From the NCBI GenBank assembly GCA_035353615.1, contig DAOPZY010000032.1, positions 1 to 32,214 of the forward strand: a stretch of DNA of 32,214 nt. The letters are read 5' to 3'. The notes below the pieces were generated by a model, which ran no database searches, had not been told where the DNA came from, and saw nothing but the letters and a program-made list of their open reading frames with translations. This DNA is from CAXXOK01 sp035353615. GTDB lineage: Bacteria; Bacillota; Clostridia; Christensenellales; Aristaeellaceae. Position 1 is the first letter of the stretch, and every line of letters starts with the position of its first letter. This document shows positions 1 to 7,088 of this stretch, one piece after another. The position numbers and the translations under genes are program-made.

Positions 1-54
1 GGGTTTGGGTCTCTTTTTTTCCCGGGGGGGCGGCAATTCATTTTACAACTTACC
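1..54. repeat. Left copy of 54-bp inverted repeat
   Basis: The first 54 bases are the reverse complement of 32134-32187 with a single mismatch (a C/G difference in the C-rich tract). The repeat contains a run of seven T and a run of seven G. Similarity stops abruptly at base 54. Because one copy starts exactly at base 1, the contig probably broke inside a repeated sequence; it could be a dispersed intergenic repeat or an assembly effect. No coding sense was recognised. Confidence 0.85.
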
Positions 55-84
55 TGAATCTTCGAATATAACCTGTCAGCCTGC

Positions 85-390
85 TTCCTTCACTGTGCGG
101 AGGTGAAAAACATGCAAAAACAGGGTCATTGTCAGAACCAACACCGTGTGCCCATGGCAAAACCCATCGGATTTGCCTTGATAACTCGCAAAGCAAGGCT
201 AAAGCTCTGTCATTTTCCCACCCCCCAAACAATTCCGGTTTAACCATACCATCCTTAATAATGTGTTTGGGCTCATCCCTGTACCTTAACAAAGGTTTTC
301 CCTTGGCTCCGCTAGGTTGCGGCGAGGGTTTTTCAACAGCCTCAACACGCAAGCGCTAGCAAATGTCTGCAAGCGCTTGAGCCGCTGTTG
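85..390 (-). ncRNA. Candidate large structured RNA (raiA-motif-like)
   Basis: Read on the minus strand, this stretch is almost continuous helices. CAACAGC/GCTGTTG (384-390 with 334-340) continues into CTCAA/TTGAG (377-381 with 341-345). A nested hairpin follows: CCCT/AGGG (325-328 with 300-303) enclosing CCGC/GCGG (319-322 with 309-312). Then come a CCTT-TGTT-AAGG hairpin (295-284), CCCAAACA/TGTTTGGG (271-264 with 231-224), and GCCTTG/CAAGGC (199-194 with 180-175). Unpaired segments are A-rich on the minus strand, which favours that strand. An open frame of 100 codons runs through it but resembles no protein I know. Size, complexity and segments such as GCCAAGGG and ATTAAGGATGGT remind me of the raiA motif RNA of Firmicutes, but this is recollection, not a search result. 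The structure itself is well supported; the family name is tentative. Confidence 0.5.
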
Positions 391-508
391 ACCAGACGTC
401 CTGCCTTTTCAATCGTTCTCCAAAAATAACTTTTTGACCGGTAACTGCGCTCAGCAGCTTCCCAACAGATCAGGCCGTGCTACAGCTTTTTAGTATGCTG
501 ACTTGCAT

Positions 509-838
509 TTACAGAGTTATTTCAGTCGCAAGCAAACACAAAGGGCCAACAGAAATGCAAAAAGCAATCGCGGTCAAGGCGGTTCTGACCGGCATCTTTT
601 GCGCCTGAGCGCGGATCAGCCCAATCGCAATCCCAATGCCTCCGCCAAGCCATCCGCACGCGAGCATCATGGCCAGCGCGGCGTTCAGCTCGCCCCCCAC
701 GCTCTCCGGCAGCGAGGCCGGGTAAAGCATCAGGTACCCAAGCCTCAAGCCGTAGGACAGGAGCATTGCCAGCAGGTAATTTGCCGCTATCCCAGCCAGA
801 AAGCCGATACTGCCATATCGGAGCAGCATTTTTTTCAC
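509..838 (-). CDS. Small membrane protein, DUF3021-like
   Basis: A 109-residue protein with three to four likely membrane segments (about residues 10-32, 52-76 and 88-105) and no catalytic motif. The start chosen is GTG at 838, because GGGAGGG lies nine bases upstream and the reading begins MKKMLLRYGS, a typical membrane-protein N-terminus; an upstream in-frame extension would run into the neighbouring gene. It follows the phosphodiester glycosidase-like gene on the same strand with a short gap, so the two are probably cotranscribed. The length and the N-terminal pattern fit the DUF3021 group of small membrane proteins, but the match is by eye and the function is unknown. Confidence 0.6.
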   Translation of the reverse strand: MKKMLLRYGSIGFLAGIAANYLLAMLLSYGLRLGYLMLYPASLPESVGGELNAALAMMLACGWLGGGIGIAIGLIRAQAQKMPVRTALTAIAFCISVGPLCLLATEITL

Positions 839-855
839 AATGTGCGCCCTCCCGG

Positions 856-1698
856 TTAAAAATAGATTGCGTCGGAAACATAACGTTCTTCGCCGCCGCA
901 GGGTTGGTTTAAAATCTGCCCCTGAAACCATAGCTCGGTGGAGCCTCCCCCATCGAGGTTCATCGCCGTTTGCGCCCCATAGCTCACAAAAAGTTGCTGC
1001 AAATCCTGTAAAGTGATGCCGGCCGAGTATCCCTCCTGCCGCCCGTCCACCACGAGGATGACGTAGTGCAGCGGCCCGATTTGCCCAATCGCAGTCCGCG
1101 GCTCTTTGCGGGTTGGGCTGGTTGATATCACGTCAAACGCGCTGTTGAAGGCTACCGCTTGCCCATTGCGAACCAGCTCCGGCCCAAATTCGAAGGTTTG
1201 CCAAACGCGGTCGGACGTCAGTTTTGCGCTTAAATCGGAGGGGTTTTCGTTGCTGCGGTCCGCAATCACGGACATGTCCCCCCGCGCATCCACAATGAGC
1301 ATATTCCGCGTTGTGCTGTGGCTGCGCAGCAGCGCGCCGTTCCGGATAATGGTTCCGTATTGATTGGCGCCGTAATCATCGCCGTTGATTGCCAAAACAG
1401 CGCCGTCCCGGCTGGCCATGGCGGAGATAGGCTCCAGCGCCCCGTTGGGCTGATCTCCGCTGAGTGCGGCATGAAAGTCCGAGACGTCCGCAAGCTGAAT
1501 ATCCACCACAAAATAGGTGAGATCCGCCTGCGTAACCCGGTTAATGGAAATAGCGCGCTGACCGTCCTGATACTGATAATCATAAGGTTGGGTTGTGCAC
1601 GGGTCCTGAGCCGTCAGGGCAAACGCGGGGAAAGGTAACGTCAGCGGCATTAGCAGGGCAAGTCCCATACTCATTAATCTGTTTCTTCTGAGTTTCAT
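856..1698 (-). CDS. Secreted phosphodiester glycosidase (NAGPA-domain) family protein
   Basis: A 280-residue exported protein. Residues 1-28 form a signal peptide (basic start, hydrophobic core, cleavage near AFA). The mature part carries the hallmarks of the NAGPA / phosphodiester glycosidase family: AINGDDYG at 103-110, FGPELV at 171-176, RTAIG at 201-205, VVDGRQ at 216-221 and the signature NLDGGGST at 247-254. Members of this family cleave sugar-phosphodiesters or act in exopolysaccharide metabolism outside the cell; the substrate here cannot be told. The start at 1698 is preferred over a longer reading from 1776 because an AAAGGA-type ribosome site sits just upstream and the signal peptide then starts properly. 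It is transcribed divergently from the two-component system and followed by a small membrane protein. Confidence 0.85.
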   Translation of the reverse strand: MKLRRNRLMSMGLALLMPLTLPFPAFALTAQDPCTTQPYDYQYQDGQRAISINRVTQADLTYFVVDIQLADVSDFHAALSGDQPNGALEPISAMASRDGAVLAINGDDYGANQYGTIIRNGALLRSHSTTRNMLIVDARGDMSVIADRSNENPSDLSAKLTSDRVWQTFEFGPELVRNGQAVAFNSAFDVISTSPTRKEPRTAIGQIGPLHYVILVVDGRQEGYSAGITLQDLQQLFVSYGAQTAMNLDGGGSTELWFQGQILNQPCGGEERYVSDAIYF

Positions 1699-1807
1699 TT
1701 GGTCAATCCGTCCTTTTCCTATAGTTGTTTTCCTGTAGGACGGTATGATTGTAACCACTAAAAATGAGAATATCATGAAAATGAATCCTCTCTTTTGTTG
1801 CCCGCTC

Positions 1808-1835
1808 TATATACCCTTTGCAAAGCCTTTTGCAA
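1808..1835 (-). promoter_or_regulatory. Possible promoter of the glycosidase gene
   Basis: On the minus strand TTGCAA (1835-1830) is followed after 16 bases by TATATA (1813-1808), about 110 bases before the start codon. A small hairpin, AAAAGCC-TTGC-GGCTTTT (1835-1852), lies directly upstream and overlaps the edge of the -35 box; it may separate this promoter from other transcripts. Confidence 0.45.
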
Positions 1836-1917
1836 AAAGCCTTGCGGCTTTTGGAGCTTTTTTCAAATGCTTGGCAAATAGCAAATGGTTTTTCATATCC
1901 TGTCATGAGCCGGCCCA

Positions 1918-1955
1918 TTCATTTTCATTCCATTCTCATCTGGCTGTGTTACAAT
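1918..1955 (+). promoter_or_regulatory. Response-regulator promoter with TTCATT repeats
   Basis: A TACAAT -10 box (1950-1955) lies 26 bases before the response regulator start. The expected -35 region is poor (ATTCCA), but just there two tandem TTCATT hexamers (1918-1929) are followed by degenerate copies up to about 1940. A weak -35 covered by direct repeats is the usual look of a promoter activated by an OmpR-type regulator, so autoregulation by the downstream gene product is plausible. Confidence 0.4.
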
Positions 1956-1981
1956 AGGCGCATGCGACGGGAGGGATTGGC

Positions 1982-2665
1982 ATGCGGCTTTTAGTTGTGG
2001 AGGATGATCCGGCTCTGCGGGCGATTCTGGTAAAGCGGCTTGGCGCGGAAGGCTATGCCGTGGATGCCTGCGGCAACGGAGATGAAGGTCTGGACTATGC
2101 GCTGGCCGTCCCGTATGACGGCATTGTGCTGGATATTATGCTGCCCGGGATCAGCGGCACAGAAATCCTACGTCAGTTGCGCAGTCAGCATAATCAAACC
2201 GGGGTCCTCCTGCTCACCGCGAGGGATAGCATTGCCGACCGTGTGTACGGCCTTGATTTAGGCGCGGACGATTATCTGATAAAGCCGTTCTCCTTTGACG
2301 AATTGCTGGCGCGTATCCGTACCCTGTTGCGGGTGCGGTCGTTTGATCGTTCCCCCGTGCTGAAAGTCGAGCGCCTCACCATGGATTTGGCTGCGCACAC
2401 CGTAACCCGGGACGGGCAAAGCCTCCCCCTGACAAGCAAGGAATACGCCTTATTGGAGTATTTCATGCGCAACGCCGGGCAAGTGCTGACGCGGGATCAG
2501 ATACTCGATCATGTGTGGAATAGCGAGTGCAGTTTTGAAACCAATCTGGTGGATGTGTATGTGCGGTATCTTCGCGGCAAAATTGACGCGGACGCGCCGA
2601 CAAAGCTGTTGCATACCGTGCGGGGCGTGGGTTATGTGCTGCGTGAGGAGAGCGACCCATGCTGA
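1982..2665 (+). CDS. OmpR/PhoB-family response regulator
   Basis: A 227-residue two-component response regulator. The receiver domain (about 1-115) has the acidic pair D8/D9, the phosphoacceptor D51 in VLDIMLPG, T79 and K101 in LIKPF. A winged-helix DNA-binding domain follows (about 125-222) with the typical TSKEYALLEYFMRN and VDVYVRYLRGKID segments and the RGVGYVL ending. The start is the ATG at 1982 with GGGAGGG upstream. It overlaps the kinase gene by seven bases, so the pair is translated together. Its targets are unknown; the direct repeats in its own promoter and the divergent glycosidase gene are the nearest candidates. Confidence 0.95.
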   Translation: MRLLVVEDDPALRAILVKRLGAEGYAVDACGNGDEGLDYALAVPYDGIVLDIMLPGISGTEILRQLRSQHNQTGVLLLTARDSIADRVYGLDLGADDYLIKPFSFDELLARIRTLLRVRSFDRSPVLKVERLTMDLAAHTVTRDGQSLPLTSKEYALLEYFMRNAGQVLTRDQILDHVWNSECSFETNLVDVYVRYLRGKIDADAPTKLLHTVRGVGYVLREESDPC

Positions 2666-4011
2666 AAAAAATGCGTCTGCGGGATAAAATGACCCTATGG
2701 TATACGGCTCTTACTTTTTTGATGGTGGTTACGTTTGCCTGCATGCTAACCCTGATTACCGGCCGCGCGCTCCGCGATATTCTGGAACAGGAAGCGCGGC
2801 TTTCGATGACGCAGATTATCGCGCAAATCGAGAGCGAGCGCGGAATGCTTACCTTTGAAAATGAAGTGCCGCTGTCCTCCACAAGCATGTATTATATTAC
2901 CGAAGCCAACGGCAGTGAATTGGCTTCCTATGGCAAGGATATTACCCTGTTTGACCAGTATCCCGCGCAGGAAAACGCCATCCGCACCGTGCAGGGTGCG
3001 GACGGCCAGTGGCTGCTGCTGGATTCCAGCCTGGTGCAGGTAGATCATTTTACGTTCCGGGTTCGCGTCGCGGTATCCTGCGAGCATAACAACCGCGTGC
3101 TTTTCATTTTGACTGTGATTTTCGTCATCGGTATCCCGCTGATAACGCTGGTCGCGCTGGCCGGCGGGTTCGTGATTGCCAAGCGCTCGCTGCGCCCGAT
3201 CCGGCAAATTATTCGCAGCGCTCGCATCATCGCCGGTGGAGATTTGTCCGAGCGCATCCCCAACCCTCCCGCGCCGGATGAATTGGGCGAACTGACGGAT
3301 ACGCTCAATCAGATGCTTGCCAACGTCGATACCGCCTTTCAGCGGGAAAAGCGTTTTTCCTCGGACGCATCCCATGAGTTGCGCATGCCGGTGACCGTGA
3401 TCCGCGCGTATGCAGAAAGCATGCTGGCGAAAACGGGCGCCGAGGCCGATCGTCATACGGCGATGCAATCCATACTGGATGAATGCGGTCACATGCAAAA
3501 GATCATCAATCAACTGCTGATGATTACCCGCGGGCAGGAAGGCCGTTACGCGGTAAGTATGGAGCCGGTGCCGCTAGAACCAATTTGTACGGGAGTTGCC
3601 GAAACGCTAGCGGATTCGCTGGTCCAAAGGGGTCAAACGTTGACGGTCAGCGTCCCTCAGGAGTTGACTTTCACGGCGGATCAGAGCCTGCTCACGGAAA
3701 TGCTGCTCAACTTGGTGGAGAATGCCATCAAATACGGAAAACCGAACGGCCACATTGAAATTCGCGCCGCGCAGAAAGAGGGCCGTACCATCCTGACCAT
3801 TCAGGATGACGGTATCGGAATCCCTCGCGAAGCGCTGCCCCACATTTTTGAACGCTTCTACCGTGTGGATGTCGCCCGTGACCGCAGCGGCTCCGGGTTG
3901 GGCCTATCCATCGTTCAGTGGATCGTACAGGCGCACCAGGCCACGGTTCAGGTTGAAAGCGAGCTTGGGAAAGGCACGGCAATCACTGTGGAATTTCCAT
4001 GTCTTTCATAG
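2659..4011 (+). CDS. Sensor histidine kinase (HAMP, HisKA, HATPase)
   Basis: A 450-residue membrane kinase, the partner of the preceding regulator. It has TM1 at about 15-35, an extracytoplasmic sensor region of about 110 residues, TM2 at about 146-174 and a HAMP linker at about 175-225. The dimerisation/phosphoacceptor helix has H239 in ASHELRMPV, followed by an ATP-binding domain with the N box (NLVENAIKYG, 351-360), G1 box (DDGIGIP, 383-389) and G2 box (GSGLGLS, 411-417). The residue after HELR is Met-Pro instead of the common Thr-Pro, a mild variation. The start at 2659 has a GGAG ribosome site in the end of the upstream gene. The stimulus cannot be inferred. Confidence 0.94.
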   Translation: MLKKMRLRDKMTLWYTALTFLMVVTFACMLTLITGRALRDILEQEARLSMTQIIAQIESERGMLTFENEVPLSSTSMYYITEANGSELASYGKDITLFDQYPAQENAIRTVQGADGQWLLLDSSLVQVDHFTFRVRVAVSCEHNNRVLFILTVIFVIGIPLITLVALAGGFVIAKRSLRPIRQIIRSARIIAGGDLSERIPNPPAPDELGELTDTLNQMLANVDTAFQREKRFSSDASHELRMPVTVIRAYAESMLAKTGAEADRHTAMQSILDECGHMQKIINQLLMITRGQEGRYAVSMEPVPLEPICTGVAETLADSLVQRGQTLTVSVPQELTFTADQSLLTEMLLNLVENAIKYGKPNGHIEIRAAQKEGRTILTIQDDGIGIPREALPHIFERFYRVDVARDRSGSGLGLSIVQWIVQAHQATVQVESELGKGTAITVEFPCLS

Positions 4012-4035
4012 GTTTGGCTATTGACGCGGATTCAC

Positions 4036-4078
4036 CCAAAACCCGCCGCAACGGCTTGAACGTTGCGGCGGGTTTTGG
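4036..4078 (+). terminator. Terminator after the two-component operon
   Basis: A perfect 18-bp stem (4036-4053 with 4061-4078) with a 7-base loop, followed by ATATCTTTT. It lies 25 bases after the kinase stop and 43 bases before the end of the convergent acetyltransferase gene, so it may serve both directions. Confidence 0.9.
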
Positions 4079-4121
4079 ATATCTTTTCATTGCGCCTCTG
4101 TTTTATACCAATCCTCCGCGT

Positions 4122-4622
4122 TCAGTTTACGCCGACGGTGCGGCTCCTTCGCTCCATCACAACCACATCGTGCCAACTGCCTTGCTTCATTTTACCCAGC
4201 TTTTCCCGCACCCCGACTTTCCGGAAACCGCATTTGGCATGGAGCGCCTGACTTGCCGCGTTTTCGAGGATGATACGGGATTGCAGCATCCAAAACCCTT
4301 CCTGCTCCGAGCGCCGGATCAATTCCGTCATCAACGCCTGACCCACGCCCTGCCCTCGGTAACGCTGTCCAATGTAGATGCTCACATCTGCCACGCCGGC
4401 GTAAACGCACCGGTCCGAAACCGGCGTGAGCGCCGCCCAACCCAACACGCCGGCCTCGGATACGGCCACCAGACGGCAACTCTGGCTATGGCTTTGGTTC
4501 CATTTTTCCCATACGGGCACTTCCGCCTGAAAGGTTGCGATACCGGTTTGAATCCCCTCTGAATAGATGGATGCGACCTGGTCCCAATCCGTTGGTTGCA
4601 TATCCGTAATACGGTACTCCAT
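4122..4622 (-). CDS. GNAT-family N-acetyltransferase (phosphinothricin acetyltransferase-like)
   Basis: A 166-residue acetyl-CoA-dependent N-acetyltransferase. The acetyl-CoA-binding motif A is RGQGVG at 89-94, preceded by the beta strand ADVSIYI; the later segments ENAASQALHAKCGF (120-133) and GKMKQGSWHDVVVMER (143-158) are typical of the PAT/YncA subgroup that acetylates small amines such as phosphinothricin, methionine sulfoximine or related compounds. The start at 4622 is chosen because the protein then begins at MEYRITDM, the family's usual N-terminus, with GGAAG eight bases upstream; the longer reading has no family similarity. It lies downstream of the MarR gene in the same direction, but a 378-base gap separates them. 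Confidence 0.85.
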   Translation of the reverse strand: MEYRITDMQPTDWDQVASIYSEGIQTGIATFQAEVPVWEKWNQSHSQSCRLVAVSEAGVLGWAALTPVSDRCVYAGVADVSIYIGQRYRGQGVGQALMTELIRRSEQEGFWMLQSRIILENAASQALHAKCGFRKVGVREKLGKMKQGSWHDVVVMERRSRTVGVN

Positions 4623-5000
4623 TTTGAATGCTTCCACTCCTGTTTCATTGATTGGGGGTGAACCCCATGGCCAGCGATTTCCGGTTGCCTGCCCTTTGCC
4701 CACCGGTAACCGGACGCCCGCCAGATCGGTTTCTGAAACACGGCGGGGTTCTCCATTTCAATCTGGCTTCGGTAGGGCCATCTGATTTGGCAGGCTGTCG
4801 GTTTAGGCGTCGGGAAACCAATATTGCACAGGCTACGCGCTCGCAGTGATCGCGGTTTCCATGGCGCGCTTCCTGAAAGCTTGCGCCCGCCGAGCCTGCG
4901 TCGGGCAGCTATCTTCCCGTCCCCTGTTACCGGCATTTCCGAACCGTGACCGATTCGGCAAGGCATCCGCTCGCATATCTGGCGAGCCATTCCGGTTCGT
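4623..5000. other. Intergenic stretch, no gene seen
   Basis: About 378 bases between the acetyltransferase start and the MarR stop. A minus-strand frame stays open through it but its composition is arginine/proline-rich and unlike any protein I know. A small GGGG-TGAA-CCCC hairpin lies near 4655-4670. No convincing promoter or structured RNA was found. Confidence 0.5.
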
Positions 5001-5432
5001 TCAGCAGCATGGGTCGGAGCCAATTGCTTCATTCAAGACCAGAAGGCTGTCCACCACCTGCGCCCGCTTTGCTTGCGGGATTCGCTCAAACACGGCGCGG
5101 TAGTACGCGTCCATGGCGGTCTCCGTGGTTTTAAACAGGCGCTCGCCGCGTTCCGTAAGCCGGATCACCACATATCGGCGATCCGCGTCATCCGGCAGCC
5201 GAGCCGCCAAATGAGCCTTGACCAGATGGTTGAGGGTCCGGCTCACGGTACTTTTATCCACATTCAGGGTTTCCGCCAGCTCGTTCAGGTTCATTCTTCC
5301 TTTTCGGCCAATTTCCACAAGCGCGTGGCATTGCGCAAGCGAAAGCTCCCTGCCGCCCGCGTCGCTTTTATCCAATACGCCAAGGTGCCGCACCAGTTGC
5401 CGCAATTGTTCCCGAAGAATGCCGCTTTCCAT
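5001..5432 (-). CDS. MarR-family transcriptional regulator
   Basis: A 143-residue regulator with the MarR winged helix-turn-helix: MNLNELAETLNVDKSTVSRTLNHLV as helices 3 and 4, then the wing DDADRRYVVIRLTERG with the conserved D-x-R-x motif, flanked by dimerisation helices. Proteins of this family repress their own and neighbouring genes and release DNA on binding a small molecule. The start ATG at 5432 lies downstream of a GGGGGTGA-type ribosome site. A good promoter with an overlapping palindrome stands directly in front of it, which points to self-repression. The ligand is unknown; the acetyltransferase downstream is the likeliest co-regulated gene. Confidence 0.9.
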   Translation of the reverse strand: MESGILREQLRQLVRHLGVLDKSDAGGRELSLAQCHALVEIGRKGRMNLNELAETLNVDKSTVSRTLNHLVKAHLAARLPDDADRRYVVIRLTERGERLFKTTETAMDAYYRAVFERIPQAKRAQVVDSLLVLNEAIGSDPCC

Positions 5433-5456
5433 CGCTTTCTTTTCACCCCCAAACGC

Positions 5457-5487
5457 ATTCTACTCTTTTTAGTTGTATTTTGCAACT
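5457..5487 (-). promoter_or_regulatory. marR promoter with operator palindrome
   Basis: On the minus strand TTGCAA (5485-5480), a 17-base spacer and TAGAAT (5462-5457) form a good housekeeping promoter 25 bases before the start codon. The palindrome AGTTG-N7-CAACT (5471-5487) covers the -35 box. TTG-N7-CAA is a usual layout for MarR-type operators, so binding here would block RNA polymerase. Confidence 0.7.
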
Positions 5488-5544
5488 GTTGGTTTTGGCA
5501 TTTACTGATTCAGCCATTGATTGACCGCCTGTCTGACTCCGAAA

Positions 5545-6669
5545 TCAGCCCAGCGCCAAAAGCAGATTGTATAGATATCCGGTGGCAAGGCTGCCTGCCA
5601 GAATCAGCGCGATGTACAGCGCAAGCGCCTTTCGCTTCATAAAGGTGGTCAGGCCCGCAATCACCCACGCGCTGGTGGCGGAACCCGTGATGATAAAAGC
5701 CATCATCGCGCCTTCGCTGGCCCCGCTTTGCAACAGGGACTGGATCAGCGGAATGCTGGATTCAGTCGTCAGGTACAGCGGAAGCCCGATCAGCGACGCC
5801 AGCGGAACCGCCCAGATTTGGTCCGCACCCAGCAGTGCCGAAACAATCGACATAGGTACAAAGGTGTTCACCAGATAACCGATGCCGATGAACAGGCAAA
5901 AATACAGCAGAATTTGTTTGAACCCCAGATTGATCAGGTTCGACAGCAGCTCTTTCAGCCGAAGCTTTGCAGAAAGCCGCTGAAAGCGATTGGCAGCGCT
6001 GGGTCGCGCTGCGCAGCACGCCCCGGTATCTGCCGACCGCGCGCAGCGCACGGCGGGCGCAATTCCCACAGGGTTTGGCGTTGCGCAATGGCAAGCCTGC
6101 GCTTGAACCGCAGGAGCCGTTTCGGTTGGGCTTGTGCTTCCCTCTGTGGGCGCTCCCTCGCGTACGCCGCAGGCGCAAGTTCTGTTCCGCTGCTCCCCCA
6201 GAAAGCGCGCCTGCTCGCGCAGGTATCCGGTATGCTTTTCAATCCACTGCGTGATAAACCCGCTGCCGAGGCCAATCACCAGCGAAGCCAGCGTAAGCAC
6301 CAGCGCAAACCGGAGGCTGAGCATACCGGAAATCATCACAAACCCATCCGGGCTCATCAGCGGCGACGAGGTCAGAAAAGCCATGATCGGCCCCCAGGGG
6401 AGCGCGGTCGTCAGCATCCCAACCAGCACCGCCATGGTGCCGCAGGCGCAAAAAGGCGTAAACGCGCCGATTGCCACGCTTAGAAAAATGGATACTTTCG
6501 CGCGGCCTGTAAGGGCATGGGCCAGTTTTTCCGAATTGACGTACGTTTTCAGCGCAACCGCCGTCATCACAGACAGCGCGAGCACCCACCCGTTGTGCGC
6601 GACAGAGTTGATGATGGTTGTGACCATGCCAACCGCGAGATTCCAAACCGTTTCCAGAATCGATGTCAT
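5545..6669 (-). CDS. ArsP-like permease (UPF0718 / DUF318) with Cys-rich loop insert
   Basis: A 374-residue inner-membrane permease of the ArsP_1 group, whose studied members export trivalent organoarsenicals. There are two blocks of membrane helices (about 10-140 and 245-372). The first block has the family motif TPFCACGT at 71-78 and SSPLMSPDG at 101-109; the second block has LPLYLTTESSIPL and the ITGSATSAW segment. Between the blocks, residues about 160-230 form a hydrophilic, Ala/Pro/Thr-rich loop carrying seven cysteines (C165, C167, C193, C195, C209, C218, C219), which could bind metalloid or metal. The start ATG at 6669 has GGAGG nine bases upstream. It follows an ArsR-type gene by 58 bases, with a second operator-like site in the gap. 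The substrate (organoarsenical or other metal species) is inferred. Confidence 0.85.
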   Translation of the reverse strand: MTSILETVWNLAVGMVTTIINSVAHNGWVLALSVMTAVALKTYVNSEKLAHALTGRAKVSIFLSVAIGAFTPFCACGTMAVLVGMLTTALPWGPIMAFLTSSPLMSPDGFVMISGMLSLRFALVLTLASLVIGLGSGFITQWIEKHTGYLREQARFLGEQRNRTCACGVREGAPTEGSTSPTETAPAVQAQACHCATPNPVGIAPAVRCARSADTGACCAARPSAANRFQRLSAKLRLKELLSNLINLGFKQILLYFCLFIGIGYLVNTFVPMSIVSALLGADQIWAVPLASLIGLPLYLTTESSIPLIQSLLQSGASEGAMMAFIITGSATSAWVIAGLTTFMKRKALALYIALILAGSLATGYLYNLLLALG

Positions 6670-6694
6670 TTTGAGATGCCTCCATTAAATCGTT

Positions 6695-6712
6695 TATCGT
6701 CGATGTACGATG
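6695..6712 (-). promoter_or_regulatory. Second ArsR-operator-like site before the permease
   Basis: The site reads TATCGTC-GATG-TACGATG on the plus strand. It keeps the half-sites (ATCGT/ACGAT) and the 4-base spacer of the palindrome found in front of the arsR-type gene. It lies in the 58-base gap between that gene and the permease, and a weak TTGTTT/17/ACGATA promoter could overlap it. Confidence 0.5.
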
Positions 6713-6727
6713 TTATAAAACAAAAAA

Positions 6728-7036
6728 TTAACCGGAGTGCAGTTCTTCACCAAGTTGAAGCAAAAACGCGTCCAACACCGGCCGGTTTAAAAAATAGCAG
6801 CTCCACAGCTCCCGTTTTTCACGCCGGATCAGGTTTGCGTTCATGAGTACCGCCAGATGCTGTGATACGGTCGATTGCGCCAACCCGGTAAATTTAACAA
6901 CGTCCCCTACGCTCACGCCGTTTTCGAAAAACTCAATGCGGTCGCAGCAGGTTTCGATGGACCGGTCCCGCATTGCCTTCACCAGCTGGTAGCGGGTATG
7001 GTTGCCCAGCGCGCTGCATATCACATCCATCTCCAT
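6728..7036 (-). CDS. ArsR-family metalloregulator
   Basis: A 102-residue ArsR/SmtB-type repressor: the helix-turn-helix is VSVGDVVKFTGLAQSTVSQHLAVLMNANLI and the wing is RREKRELWSCYFLN. A vicinal cysteine pair, ETCCDRIE, lies near residues 29-30 and another Cys in the wing (WSCYF), so thiol sensing of a metalloid is likely although the order differs from the classic ELCVCDL motif. ATG at 7036 is chosen because AGAGG lies eight bases upstream; a GTG three codons earlier is too close to it. The promoter in front contains a clear palindrome, so the protein probably represses its own operon with the permease. Confidence 0.9.
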   Translation of the reverse strand: MEMDVICSALGNHTRYQLVKAMRDRSIETCCDRIEFFENGVSVGDVVKFTGLAQSTVSQHLAVLMNANLIRREKRELWSCYFLNRPVLDAFLLQLGEELHSG

Positions 7037-7059
7037 GCTATCCACCTCTTTTCGCCGTT

Positions 7060-7088
7060 ACTATATCGTATTATTACGATAAAGTCAA
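7060..7088 (-). promoter_or_regulatory. arsR promoter with operator in the spacer
   Basis: On the minus strand TTGACT (7088-7083), a 17-base spacer and TATAGT (7065-7060) make a strong housekeeping promoter. The palindrome TATCGTA-ATAA-TACGATA (7064-7081) fills the spacer, the usual place for an ArsR-family repressor to sit. The start codon lies 24 bases downstream. Confidence 0.8.

Noticed and set aside
50..352. 100-codon minus-strand frame
   Set aside because: It runs through the dense hairpins of the structured RNA candidate, crosses the terminal repeat and resembles no protein, so an RNA is more likely than a gene.
1835..1852. AAAAGCC-TTGC-GGCTTTT hairpin as a terminator
   Set aside because: It lies between two divergent genes, upstream of both, so no known transcript ends there; recorded only as part of the promoter region.
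4382..5032. 216-codon minus-strand frame across the acetyltransferase and the gap upstream
   Set aside because: It overlaps the well-supported GNAT gene in another frame and has no family features.
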